Below, in pieces: positions 1 through 5,988 of a DNA stretch of 7,526 nt. The notes beneath the pieces were generated by a model. The model had not been told where the DNA came from and made no database searches. It worked only from the letters and a program-made list of their open reading frames with translations. The stretch is from assembly GCA_031275255.1 (NCBI GenBank), contig JAISPA010000206.1, positions 1-7,526 on the forward strand, given 5' to 3'. Position 1 is the stretch's first letter. Every line of letters begins with the position of its first letter. A program made the translations under genes and the position numbers. The stretch comes from Acidaminococcales bacterium (GTDB lineage Bacteria > Bacillota > Negativicutes > Acidaminococcales > JAISLQ01).

Positions 1-1
1 T

Positions 2-1882
2 GTTGTGTTCGTCAATTTGCGCGCAAAAGAAAAAGGGCTTCTGTTTTTTGTGGATATTGACCCGGCATTGCCGTCCGTGTTAAAGGGCGATGAAATAAGG
101 CTCAAGCAGATAGTGTTAAATATTTTGTCCAACGCGGTTAAATATACCAAAGCAGGCTGGTGCCGGCTTTCCGTAAAGGGCGAGCGCTTCGGCGATAAGA
201 TTAATATGTCCTTTCAGGTCGCAGATACAGGCATCGGCATAAAAGAGGACGATTTGCCGGACATCTTTAACGCTTTCTTCCGTTCTGACCTTCATACAAC
301 TCGCGGCATCATGGGTACCGGTCTCGGGCTGGCCATAGCCAAACGGCTGCTTTTGGCTATGGCCGGCGATATTTCTGTCAAAAGCGTATATGGCAAAGGA
401 ACTGTTTTTACCATCCAACTGACACAGGAGATATCTGATCCCGCGCCGCTGGCAGATACAAGTGCGAACGCCGGAAAATACGCGCTGGTTCTGGATGACG
501 GGTTGCGGGGTGAGCAGCTTAACGGCATAATCAAGCTGTTGGGCGTAAAGACCGCTTATTGTTCTGATCTTGAAGACATCAGTGTGTTCAGTTCCGAGCG
601 TTTTACGCATTGTGTTTATTCCGAACAGTTCGTCGGCGGGCTGCTGGCAAAAATAAAAAGCATGTTTGCCGGCTGTGAGTTTATCACCGTAAAGGATACG
701 CGCATTTCCTTGCGCGACGCGGAAGACAGCGGCCAGGCGGCAATATATGAGCCGCTGATGCTCACTAAAACAAACGCGCTTTTCAATAAGAATCTGTGCG
801 ACGCCGCGCAGACAGACGTATCATCCGGTGGCAATCTTAAATTTACCGGCGCTAAAGCGCTGCTCGTTGATGACAACGATATAAATCTGATGGTGGGCGG
901 CGAAATGCTGCGCTCTTACGGGCTGAGCGTAGTTGAAGCCGAAAGTGGGCAAAAGGCGATTGATTTTTGCCGGGAAATGAAATTCGACATAATTTTTATG
1001 GATCATATGATGCCGGCAATGGACGGCATAGAGGCTATATCCCAGATACGGGCCACGGAAAACGGACTTAACGGGAACACTCCTGCGGTTATGTTTACAG
1101 CCAACGTCGTAAGCGGCGTGGCCGATGAGTACAAGGCGCGCGGATTGCAGGATTTTGTCGGCAAACCTGTTGCGATGAAGGAATTGTACAGAGTACTGGT
1201 CAATTGGCTGCCGCAGGAGAAACAGCGCGGCGAGGACGAAAGCAAGGCGGATGCTGCCCCTTTGCAGGCGGTTTTTGATTTGCTTGAGGTCCTGGATGAC
1301 TTTGGAGTGCGCGCTACCGACGCGGTGCGGGAGTCAGGCGGTAATTTGTCTGAATACATAGCGCGGTTGGAGACGATTGTGAGTATTTTGGCCGATGTGC
1401 CCAAACAGCTCAAAACATTAGCCGCCGCCGGTGAGCGGGAAAATTTCGCCGAACAAATAGAACAGGTGCAAAAGCTACTCTATGAGATCGGCGCGCGCGA
1501 TCTGTCCGGGCGGGCGAAAAGTTTGGCCGCCGCCGCTCGGGGCGGTAATAACGCTTATATTAATATGGATTTTAATAATTTCCTGGATAATATGCATTTG
1601 CTGGAAAAAAAGCTGGAAGTCTTAGCGCCGCTGGCTAAGGGCAAAAGCACGGAAACATCCTTGCTCAATAATTCTTCGTATATCAGGTTGTGCGTCGCCA
1701 AAGTGCAAAAAGCCTTGCAGACCAAAAAAACCTATGAAGCGCTGGCCAACGTGGAAATACTCTTAGGTGTTTCGCTTAACAAACAGTTGGACGCGCGTTT
1801 TATGCAGATAATGAAAAGTATAGAATCGCATGACTACGACGGCGGGATAAAATTGTGTGAAAATCTGCTGCAAAATTATTGA
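2..1882 (+). CDS. Hybrid sensor histidine kinase, 3' part (ATPase, pseudo-receiver, receiver, HPt-like tail)
   Basis: The reading frame is open from the first bases, so the sensor and histidine-containing dimerisation regions lie upstream of the window. Residues are numbered from the GTG at position 5. The HATPase_c domain shows an N box (NILSNAVKYTKAG, 39-51), a G1 box (DTGIGI, 74-79), an F-box region (88-93) and a G2 box (GTGLGLAI, 104-111). Residues about 156-265 resemble a receiver fold without its phospho-acceptor. Residues about 284-400 form a complete receiver: acidic pair D289/D290, phospho-acceptor D333 in MDHMMPAMDG, T365 and K387. The tail (about 440-540) aligns by eye with an HPt domain but lacks the histidine. 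The known family role is phosphotransfer from a sensory kinase, with an internal receiver tuning the output. The signal sensed and the target cannot be read from this part. The gene converges on the small regulator downstream with a 15-bp gap. Confidence 0.93.
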   Translation, partial: VVFVNLRAKEKGLLFFVDIDPALPSVLKGDEIRLKQIVLNILSNAVKYTKAGWCRLSVKGERFGDKINMSFQVADTGIGIKEDDLPDIFNAFFRSDLHTTRGIMGTGLGLAIAKRLLLAMAGDISVKSVYGKGTVFTIQLTQEISDPAPLADTSANAGKYALVLDDGLRGEQLNGIIKLLGVKTAYCSDLEDISVFSSERFTHCVYSEQFVGGLLAKIKSMFAGCEFITVKDTRISLRDAEDSGQAAIYEPLMLTKTNALFNKNLCDAAQTDVSSGGNLKFTGAKALLVDDNDINLMVGGEMLRSYGLSVVEAESGQKAIDFCREMKFDIIFMDHMMPAMDGIEAISQIRATENGLNGNTPAVMFTANVVSGVADEYKARGLQDFVGKPVAMKELYRVLVNWLPQEKQRGEDESKADAAPLQAVFDLLEVLDDFGVRATDAVRESGGNLSEYIARLETIVSILADVPKQLKTLAAAGERENFAEQIEQVQKLLYEIGARDLSGRAKSLAAAARGGNNAYINMDFNNFLDNMHLLEKKLEVLAPLAKGKSTETSLLNNSSYIRLCVAKVQKALQTKKTYEALANVEILLGVSLNKQLDARFMQIMKSIESHDYDGGIKLCENLLQNY

Positions 1883-1886
1883 ATAG

Positions 1887-1915
1887 AAAAATCGCCGTCA
1901 GGCGTCGCGTTTTGT
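1887..1915. terminator. Weak bidirectional terminator candidate between convergent genes
   Basis: A CGCC-GTCA-GGCG hairpin (1893-1904) sits between the kinase stop and the stop of the opposing small gene. On the minus strand it is followed by a short T run (complement of 1887-1891), and on the plus strand by TCGCG and then TTTTGTTTT. The 4-bp stem is short, so this is only a candidate. It overlaps the minus-strand stop codon. Confidence 0.35.
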
Positions 1916-2119
1916 TTTATCGGTGTTACCCGCAAGGTAATCTAAACTTACGGCAAAGGCTTCTGAAAGCAGGATTGCCTTGGAGAACAGTAAATCAGCG
2001 GCGCCCGCTTCCATCTCCTGGTAGTGTTGTTCACTGCAATCTAAAAGATACGCCATGTCCTGAAATGTAAGTTTTCCTTCTTCCCGCAGGCCTTTCAGCC
2101 GTTCGTGGAAAACAGCCAT
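1898..2119 (-). CDS. Small XRE/Cro-CI-type helix-turn-helix protein
   Basis: The 73-residue protein is essentially one Cro/CI-type HTH domain. Residues 4-14 match the first helix (FHERLKGLREE), T18-L25 the second helix, S29-M36 the recognition helix (SEQHYQEM), and the end (AFAVSLDYLAG) is the usual final helix of the family. The start is supported by GGGAGG on the minus strand (complement of 2127-2132), 7 nt before the ATG. Proteins of this size and fold generally bind operator DNA as dimers. There is no room for an effector domain or enzyme. It lies tail to tail with the kinase gene and next to an inverted-repeat-bounded element that may supply its promoter; a GATAAT -10-like hexamer on the minus strand is at 2157-2162. 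It could regulate itself or a neighbour, but its target is unknown. Confidence 0.8.
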   Translation of the reverse strand: MAVFHERLKGLREEGKLTFQDMAYLLDCSEQHYQEMEAGAADLLFSKAILLSEAFAVSLDYLAGNTDKTKRDA

Positions 2120-2143
2120 AAGGATTCCTCCCGAAAGTGTACT

Positions 2144-2459
2144 AGGGCGTGTTTACATTATCTGAATGTCAGGTTGTGAGTGGATTCTTCGTAAAATGCG
2201 GTTAGCAAGCAAAGGCATAATCGGGTTGTGATGAGACTTTTTAGTTAACGAGTCTTCATGCCGCAGCAGATTCGGTCCCCGCTGCATGTTATTCGGATTT
2301 ATGCCGGACTTGTGAATGCCAGGAATGGCCTTTCTTTGGCGAACATAGTTCGCCCGTTCGAGGAGGACTGGCAAGTATTCTGCACCGCCTTTTGCTGACG
2401 CCGCCTATAGCGGGAATCTGTCTAAAGATGAGCGTCAAACAGTAGTGTGAACACGTCCT
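2144..2459. mobile_element. MITE-like or gutted IS element bounded by imperfect terminal inverted repeats
   Basis: The left end (AGGGCGTGTTTACATTA, 2144-2160) and the complement of the right end (AGGACGTGTTCACACTA, from 2459 back to 2443) match at 14 of 17 positions. The 316 bp between hold no reading frame with a recognisable product. The longest minus-strand frame (2153-2374) resembles no family I know, and frames around it are broken by stops. The flanks read TACT on the left and GACT on the right, so a target-site duplication is not clear. The end sequence recalls IS5-type elements, but this is from memory and uncertain. The simplest reading is a non-autonomous element or decayed IS copy. 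Confidence 0.5.
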
Positions 2460-2645
2460 GACTTCATTTTATCGTAATTTTGCACTTTTTTGCTGCAATT
2501 GTCAGTTTTTTAACAATATTTGCGTTGATTTTACATTGCGGCGCACCGCGTACTTTTGCCGAGGCAAAATCGCGTACATAGAACAAAATAAACAGGTGTT
2601 TTTACAGACAGCTTATGTTTATAAAAAAAGGAGTGTTGTTCTGTT
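2460..2645 (+). promoter_or_regulatory. Upstream regulatory region of the envelope operon
   Basis: This 186-bp, partly AT-rich stretch lies between the inverted-repeat element and the first exported-protein gene. The best -35/-10 pair I can find is TTGCCG (2556-2561), a 17-bp spacer and TAGAAC (2579-2584), matching consensus at 4 of 6 positions in each box. This is weak. The pair overlaps the TTTTGCC-GA-GGCAAAA palindrome, so a protein bound there would block the -35. The Shine-Dalgarno AAAGGAG is at 2627-2633, 12 nt before the ATG at 2646. Confidence 0.35.
2547..2577. repeat. Perfect palindrome nested inside a direct repeat (operator candidate)
   Basis: TTTTGCC-GA-GGCAAAA (2554-2569) is a perfect 7+7 bp inverted repeat. 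It is flanked by two exact copies of CGCGTAC (2547-2553 and 2571-2577) spaced 24 bp apart. No T run follows, so it is not a typical terminator. The symmetry and its place about 80 bp before the operon start suit a dimeric regulator site. Confidence 0.45.
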
Positions 2646-3473
2646 ATGAAAAAATTTTTGCGTATTTTCTCCTTTGCGGCCATTTTTGCCTTGTTGTTTC
2701 ATGCGGCAGTTTTCGCGGCCAGCGTTGACTGGAACGATGGAAGCATCACCGCCGAAGGGATCGGCGTTTTTCCCGCGCTCGACAATCCCGGCCAGGCGAG
2801 GGCAATGGCCCGCCGGGCGGCGATCGTGGACGCTTACCGCAATCTGGGCGAATATGTTGAGAGTGTGCGCGTTACCTCGGAAACTACTGTTAGAAATTCC
2901 ATGGTGGAAAACGATATTGTCAAAACAAAGATGTCCGCGATCATAAAAGAAGCGGTGATCGTTGCGGAAGAACCCGACGGTCGCGGCAATTACCTGGTTG
3001 TGCTAAAAATGCCCATTTATGGCAAGGGCAGCCTGGCCAGCGCGGTGCTGCAGCAGCCGGCAACCGTTAAGCCGTTTCCGCCGCCGACGGTAAGCGAGCC
3101 CTCCCCGCCGCCCGCTATTGGCAAACCGGCGAAAGGCAGCTACGGCAGAGGCTATACCGGTCTGGTTATTGATTGCCGGGGGCTTGACTTGTCGCCGGTC
3201 ATGTCGCCGGTCATTTATGATGAAAACAGGCGGCCGATATACGGCTACGACAATCTTGATTACCAAAAAGTGATCGACATTGGCATGGCGGACTACGAAA
3301 AAGGCGACGGGAATTTCCGAAGGTCCGGCGACAACCCGCTGATCGTAAAAGCCATCGCGCTTGACGGTCACGGCGGCAACCCGGTCATTTCGGAAGCCGA
3401 CGCCAATTATATATTGGCGGAGAACACAAAAACCCATTTTCTGGACAATTTGGCCGTTGTGTTTATTTCGTAA
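2646..3473 (+). CDS. Exported LPP20-like (FlgP-related) protein with Pro-rich linker
   Basis: The 275-residue product starts with a Sec signal peptide (KKFLRIF, then a hydrophobic core, likely cut near VFA-A at 24-25). Residues about 27-135 resemble the LPP20/FlgP fold: an ITAEGIG strand, a helix rich in Ala and Arg (ARAMARRAAIVDAYRNLGEYV), SETTV, then a strand (NYLVVLKMPIY). Residues 138-166 are a Pro-rich linker. Residues 169-275 form a separate domain (GYTGLVIDCRGLDLSPVMSP and the ending FLDNLAVVFIS) that I cannot name. LPP20 is known as an outer-membrane lipoprotein family, and Vibrio FlgP builds a ring around the flagellar basal body. This copy has no cysteine in its signal peptide, so it is probably soluble in the periplasm. 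It is first in a three-gene operon, with 21 bp to the next gene. A tandem 12-bp repeat encodes SPVMSPV near 3190. Confidence 0.82.
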   Translation: MKKFLRIFSFAAIFALLFHAAVFAASVDWNDGSITAEGIGVFPALDNPGQARAMARRAAIVDAYRNLGEYVESVRVTSETTVRNSMVENDIVKTKMSAIIKEAVIVAEEPDGRGNYLVVLKMPIYGKGSLASAVLQQPATVKPFPPPTVSEPSPPPAIGKPAKGSYGRGYTGLVIDCRGLDLSPVMSPVIYDENRRPIYGYDNLDYQKVIDIGMADYEKGDGNFRRSGDNPLIVKAIALDGHGGNPVISEADANYILAENTKTHFLDNLAVVFIS

Positions 3474-3494
3474 ACAGAGAGACGGTGAATTACA

Positions 3495-4370
3495 TTGAAA
3501 AAGCGCCTTGGAAACATTCTGTGCAGCGCCGCGCTGATTGCGATGGCGGCTGTTTGCGCCCTGATTGTCCGCCCCTGCCCGCTGGCGGCGGAGAAAAAGC
3601 GCATTGCCGTCCTTCCGTTTAAAAATGAGTCGCAGATGCATGATTCTTTTTTCGGCAATGGATTGGACGATCATCTGAACGCAGGGCTGTTTCAAACCAA
3701 AACTTATGAAATCATAGACCGCAGCAGCTTGGACGCCGTGCTTAAAGAGCAGCGCCTTGGCGCCACGGGAATCATCGATCCGCAGACCGCGGTAAAAATC
3801 GGGAAAATACTGGGAGTTGACTATTTAGTTATTGGCAACATCATATATGCCGGAATTGACGATTCCCTTTTTTTAAATACCGGCGCGAAAGTTTCCATTG
3901 CGGTACGCATGATTGACGTTGCCACTGGCGAGATAATATTTGCGGAAAAAGCGGATGGAAGAAAAAACGCGAGCAAACTTTTGGAAAAATATTCCAACAG
4001 GTACAACCTGAATCTGCCGGCCGCCAAATTTATTTTTGCGGAGGCCGCCCAGCGGGCAGTCGGGAAAATAGTGGACGCGCTTTATGACGTCAACCCGCTG
4101 GAGGGTTACGTAGTGGCAATTGACGGGCGCGAAGCGATAATCGACCTTGGCCGCGAACATGGGATAGCCAAAGGGCAGACTTTCATTGTCTATCGCGCGG
4201 GCGAAGTTATCCGCCACCCGGTGACCGGCGCGGTGGTCGGCGTAAAAAGGATGGAACTGGCCAGCATTAAAATCACGGAAGTTGACGCCGCCACCTCCAT
4301 CGGCAGCCTTTCCGGCGAGGACAAAGACTTGGTGCGCCCAGGCGACAAGATAAGAAAAAAGGTGTCCTGA
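3495..4370 (+). CDS. Exported CsgG-like protein with FlgT-type C-terminal domain
   Basis: The start is TTG at 3495, chosen because a full signal peptide follows (KKR, then a hydrophobic stretch to about residue 32) and GGTGA lies 6 nt upstream. Residues about 34-185 match the CsgG/FlgO type: KRIAVLPFKNES, YEIIDRSSLDAVLKEQRLG, AVKIGKILGVDYLVIGNI, VRMIDVATGEIIFAEKADG. Residues about 198-289 (EGYVVAIDGREAIIDLGREH, KGQTFIVYR, VRPGDKI) resemble the C-terminal domain of FlgT. CsgG forms a nonameric outer-membrane secretion pore in curli export; FlgO is an outer-membrane flagellar protein. Which role applies here is unknown. The signal peptide has cysteines at 10, 21 and 28, but none fits a lipobox, unlike lipidated E. 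coli CsgG. It is the middle gene of the operon. Confidence 0.85.
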   Translation: MKKRLGNILCSAALIAMAAVCALIVRPCPLAAEKKRIAVLPFKNESQMHDSFFGNGLDDHLNAGLFQTKTYEIIDRSSLDAVLKEQRLGATGIIDPQTAVKIGKILGVDYLVIGNIIYAGIDDSLFLNTGAKVSIAVRMIDVATGEIIFAEKADGRKNASKLLEKYSNRYNLNLPAAKFIFAEAAQRAVGKIVDALYDVNPLEGYVVAIDGREAIIDLGREHGIAKGQTFIVYRAGEVIRHPVTGAVVGVKRMELASIKITEVDAATSIGSLSGEDKDLVRPGDKIRKKVS

Positions 4371-4383
4371 ACAAGGAGCGCAA

Positions 4384-5499
4384 ATGAACATGGCAAAAAA
4401 AATACCGGTTTTCTTGATGCTTTTGTTTTTGTCCCTGGCGCTGCCGGCTTTGCCGGCGGAGGCCAGGGAAGTAACCGCGCGGGGAAGCGGCGACACGCGC
4501 GAAGCCGCCGTCAGCGATGCCCTGCGCAACGCGATCGAGCAGACCGTCGGCACATTTGTTTCCTCGGAAACCTTGGTGCGGGAGCAACTGCTGGTCAGCG
4601 ATCAAATTTATGCTCATTCCAAAGGTTTTGTCAACGGGTTTTCCGTAATCTCAGAACAGGTGGCTATGGACGGCCGCTACGTTGTTTCCGTTAAAGCGAA
4701 CATTGATACCGCCCCTGACTCCGCGCTGATGCGGGAGTTGGAAAAACTTAACCTGATCCGGCATTTGCTGCGCGATCCCCGTATTGCCGTTACCATAGCG
4801 GAATATCATGCCGGCGCCCGCATCCCGGATGCGGCGGGGGAAACCGAAGTGATTGGCGCTTTGATTGAAGCGGGCTTTACCCGCATTGTGGACATCAGTC
4901 GTGTTGAGGCGGTAAAAAGCGGCAAGGCAACCAGGGCGTTACTCGACGGCGATCGTGCCGCCGCGAGCGCGCTCGCGGCGGGATACGGCGTTGATTATTT
5001 GATCGTCGGCGAGGCGTTCCGCGAATATGTGGGCAATATCGCCGGCAGCGGCATTTTCTCCTGCCGCGCCCGCATAGAAGCCAAATTGCTCAAAGCCGAC
5101 ACCGGCGAAATTATCGCCGCCAAAGGATTCCTCGCCGGCGGCGCGGATATCAGCCGGAACGCGGCCGCAAAAGCAGCCCTGCAAAACGCGGGCAAGCTAC
5201 TCGGAGAGTATATGGTCGACAAACTGCTGCCCTACGCCGGAACCCTGGATAAAGGGCTGCAAATAACCATCACGAACGCCTATAACTTTTCCCGCCTCTC
5301 CATGCTGGAATCCGAACTTAGAAAGACAAGCGGCGTTAAGGAAATTTATATCAGGGAATACAATAACGGCGTGGCGGTTATTGATATAAATTACAGCGGC
5401 AGCCCGCAAAGCCTTGCCCGGATATTGGAGAGTTCTTCCGCGTTATCTTTGACAATTACGGCGATTGCCGGCAATTCAATCGGCGCGTCGGTGGATTGA
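4384..5499 (+). CDS. Exported FlgT-like protein (N-terminal and middle domains)
   Basis: The 371-residue product has a signal peptide likely cut after AEA (25-27). The ATG at 4384 has AAGGAG 5 nt upstream; a second ATG at 4390 is possible. Residues about 29-108 match the FlgT N-terminal type (REVTARGSGDTREAAVSDAL, RNAIEQTVGTFVSSETLV, DGRYVVSVKANID). Residues about 130-255 have a TolB-N/CsgG-like layout (RIAVTIAEY, ARILE-type helices, GYGVDYLIVGEAF, LKADTGEIIAAKGF). Residues 293-371 are a small alpha/beta domain (VKEIYIREYNNGVAVIDINY) that I cannot name firmly. In Vibrio, FlgT assembles the periplasmic H-ring around the flagellar basal body. No flagellar gene is in view, so a flagellar role is unproved. 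It is last in the operon, 13 bp after the CsgG-like gene, and the three products probably share one envelope complex. Confidence 0.82.
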   Translation: MNMAKKIPVFLMLLFLSLALPALPAEAREVTARGSGDTREAAVSDALRNAIEQTVGTFVSSETLVREQLLVSDQIYAHSKGFVNGFSVISEQVAMDGRYVVSVKANIDTAPDSALMRELEKLNLIRHLLRDPRIAVTIAEYHAGARIPDAAGETEVIGALIEAGFTRIVDISRVEAVKSGKATRALLDGDRAAASALAAGYGVDYLIVGEAFREYVGNIAGSGIFSCRARIEAKLLKADTGEIIAAKGFLAGGADISRNAAAKAALQNAGKLLGEYMVDKLLPYAGTLDKGLQITITNAYNFSRLSMLESELRKTSGVKEIYIREYNNGVAVIDINYSGSPQSLARILESSSALSLTITAIAGNSIGASVD

Positions 5500-5531
5500 T
5501 TAAGACGGCGATGTTTTTACCATGGAACAGT

Positions 5532-5591
5532 AAAAGCAAAACATTCGCGCTTTTTTCGTCCGTCAAGCCGAGCACGGGACTTGAGGCTTGA
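5532..5591 (+). terminator. Weak hairpins after the envelope operon
   Basis: Two stem-loops follow the FlgT-like gene. AAAAGC (5532-5537) pairs with GCTTTT (5549-5554) and is followed by two more T residues; this is the better intrinsic-terminator candidate, although its stem is mostly A-T. TCAAGCC (5563-5569) pairs perfectly with GGCTTGA (5585-5591) but lacks a T tract. Operon read-through into the last gene cannot be excluded. Confidence 0.35.
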
Positions 5592-5620
5592 GGTTATCTT
5601 AATCTATACATCGGGGAAGT

Positions 5621-5649
5621 CTTTTGTTTAAATAGGCGCATGTTATAAT
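5621..5649 (+). promoter_or_regulatory. Extended -10 promoter candidate for the surface-protein gene
   Basis: TGTTATAAT (5641-5649) is a perfect extended -10 (TGn plus TATAAT). The -35 is poor: CTTTTG at 17-bp spacing or TTGTTT at 14 bp. This is tolerable with an extended -10. Transcription from near 5656 would give a leader of about 330 nt ahead of the ATG at 5989. Confidence 0.55.
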
Positions 5650-5651
5650 TA

Positions 5652-5682
5652 CGTTAATTTTTAATATATTTTAACATTAACG
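5652..5682. repeat. AT-rich inverted repeat over the predicted start site
   Basis: CGTTAAT (5652-5658) and ATTAACG (5676-5682) are a perfect 7-bp inverted pair separated by 17 bp of A/T-rich DNA. A nested pair, GTTAA/TTAAC (5653-5657 and 5671-5675), uses the same left arm. It begins 3 bp after the candidate -10, so it is placed for a repressor operator or an AT-rich DNA-binding protein. Confidence 0.4.
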
Positions 5683-5727
5683 GCATCATAATCCGATGCG
5701 GGCAAAATGCTCTGCTCGCAGACAGGC

Positions 5728-5901
5728 AACAGAATATAGAAAGTGTTTCTTGCGGAAAGTCCAAACACCGCCCGCAGAGCCGGCTATCTCCTTTGGAGGG
5801 AAATCCGGCGCACAAACAGGCAAAACAAAAAAGCGCAAAAACACCTGCGCTTGCTGGAAAGATAAAAACGCAACAGGTAACATTTTCTATATTCTGTTAC
5901 C
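5728..5901 (+). ncRNA. Candidate structured leader RNA closed by a 20-bp stem
   Basis: The outer arms 5728-5747 and 5879-5898 are complementary at 19 of 20 positions. Enclosed are TGCGG/CCGCA (5751-5755 with 5772-5776), GCCGG/CCGGC (5779-5783 with 5805-5809) around CTCC-TTT-GGAG (5788-5798), and AAGCGCA/TGCGCTT (5831-5837 with 5846-5852). Alternatives exclude these: ACCTG plus TTGC (5843-5854, 3-nt bulge) pair with GCAACAGGT (5870-5878), and GGTAACA/TGTTACC (5876-5882 with 5895-5901) would open the outer stem. It lies between the promoter candidate and the surface-protein gene. I do not recognise any known riboswitch class. A MITE with terminal inverted repeats is the main alternative. Confidence 0.45.
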
Positions 5902-5988
5902 CGCCCGACTTGAGTCGATACTGTCCACTCAGGAAACATCGCGCAAAATTCAAGCCAACAAACGCAGTTTAGAAGGAGAAATGATCAC

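Noticed and set aside
1879..2070. 63-residue plus-strand frame after the kinase
   Set aside because: It is antisense to the well-supported XRE gene and has no protein-like features.
2153..2374. 73-residue minus-strand frame in the inverted-repeat element
   Set aside because: It resembles no transposase I know, starts inside the element and ends in its terminal repeat; best explained as chance.
2646..5499. True flagellar H-ring operon (flgO/flgP/flgT)
   Set aside because: No flagellar gene is visible nearby and the domain arrangement differs, so gene symbols were not assigned.
5751..5776. GCGGAAAGTCC resembling the RNase P RNA P4 strand
   Set aside because: The remaining conserved RNase P blocks are absent and the segment is far too short; a chance match of a short motif.
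5728..5901. Retron msr/msd-like RNA, because inverted arms enclose hairpins
   Set aside because: No reverse transcriptase gene is in the window; the downstream gene encodes a surface protein.
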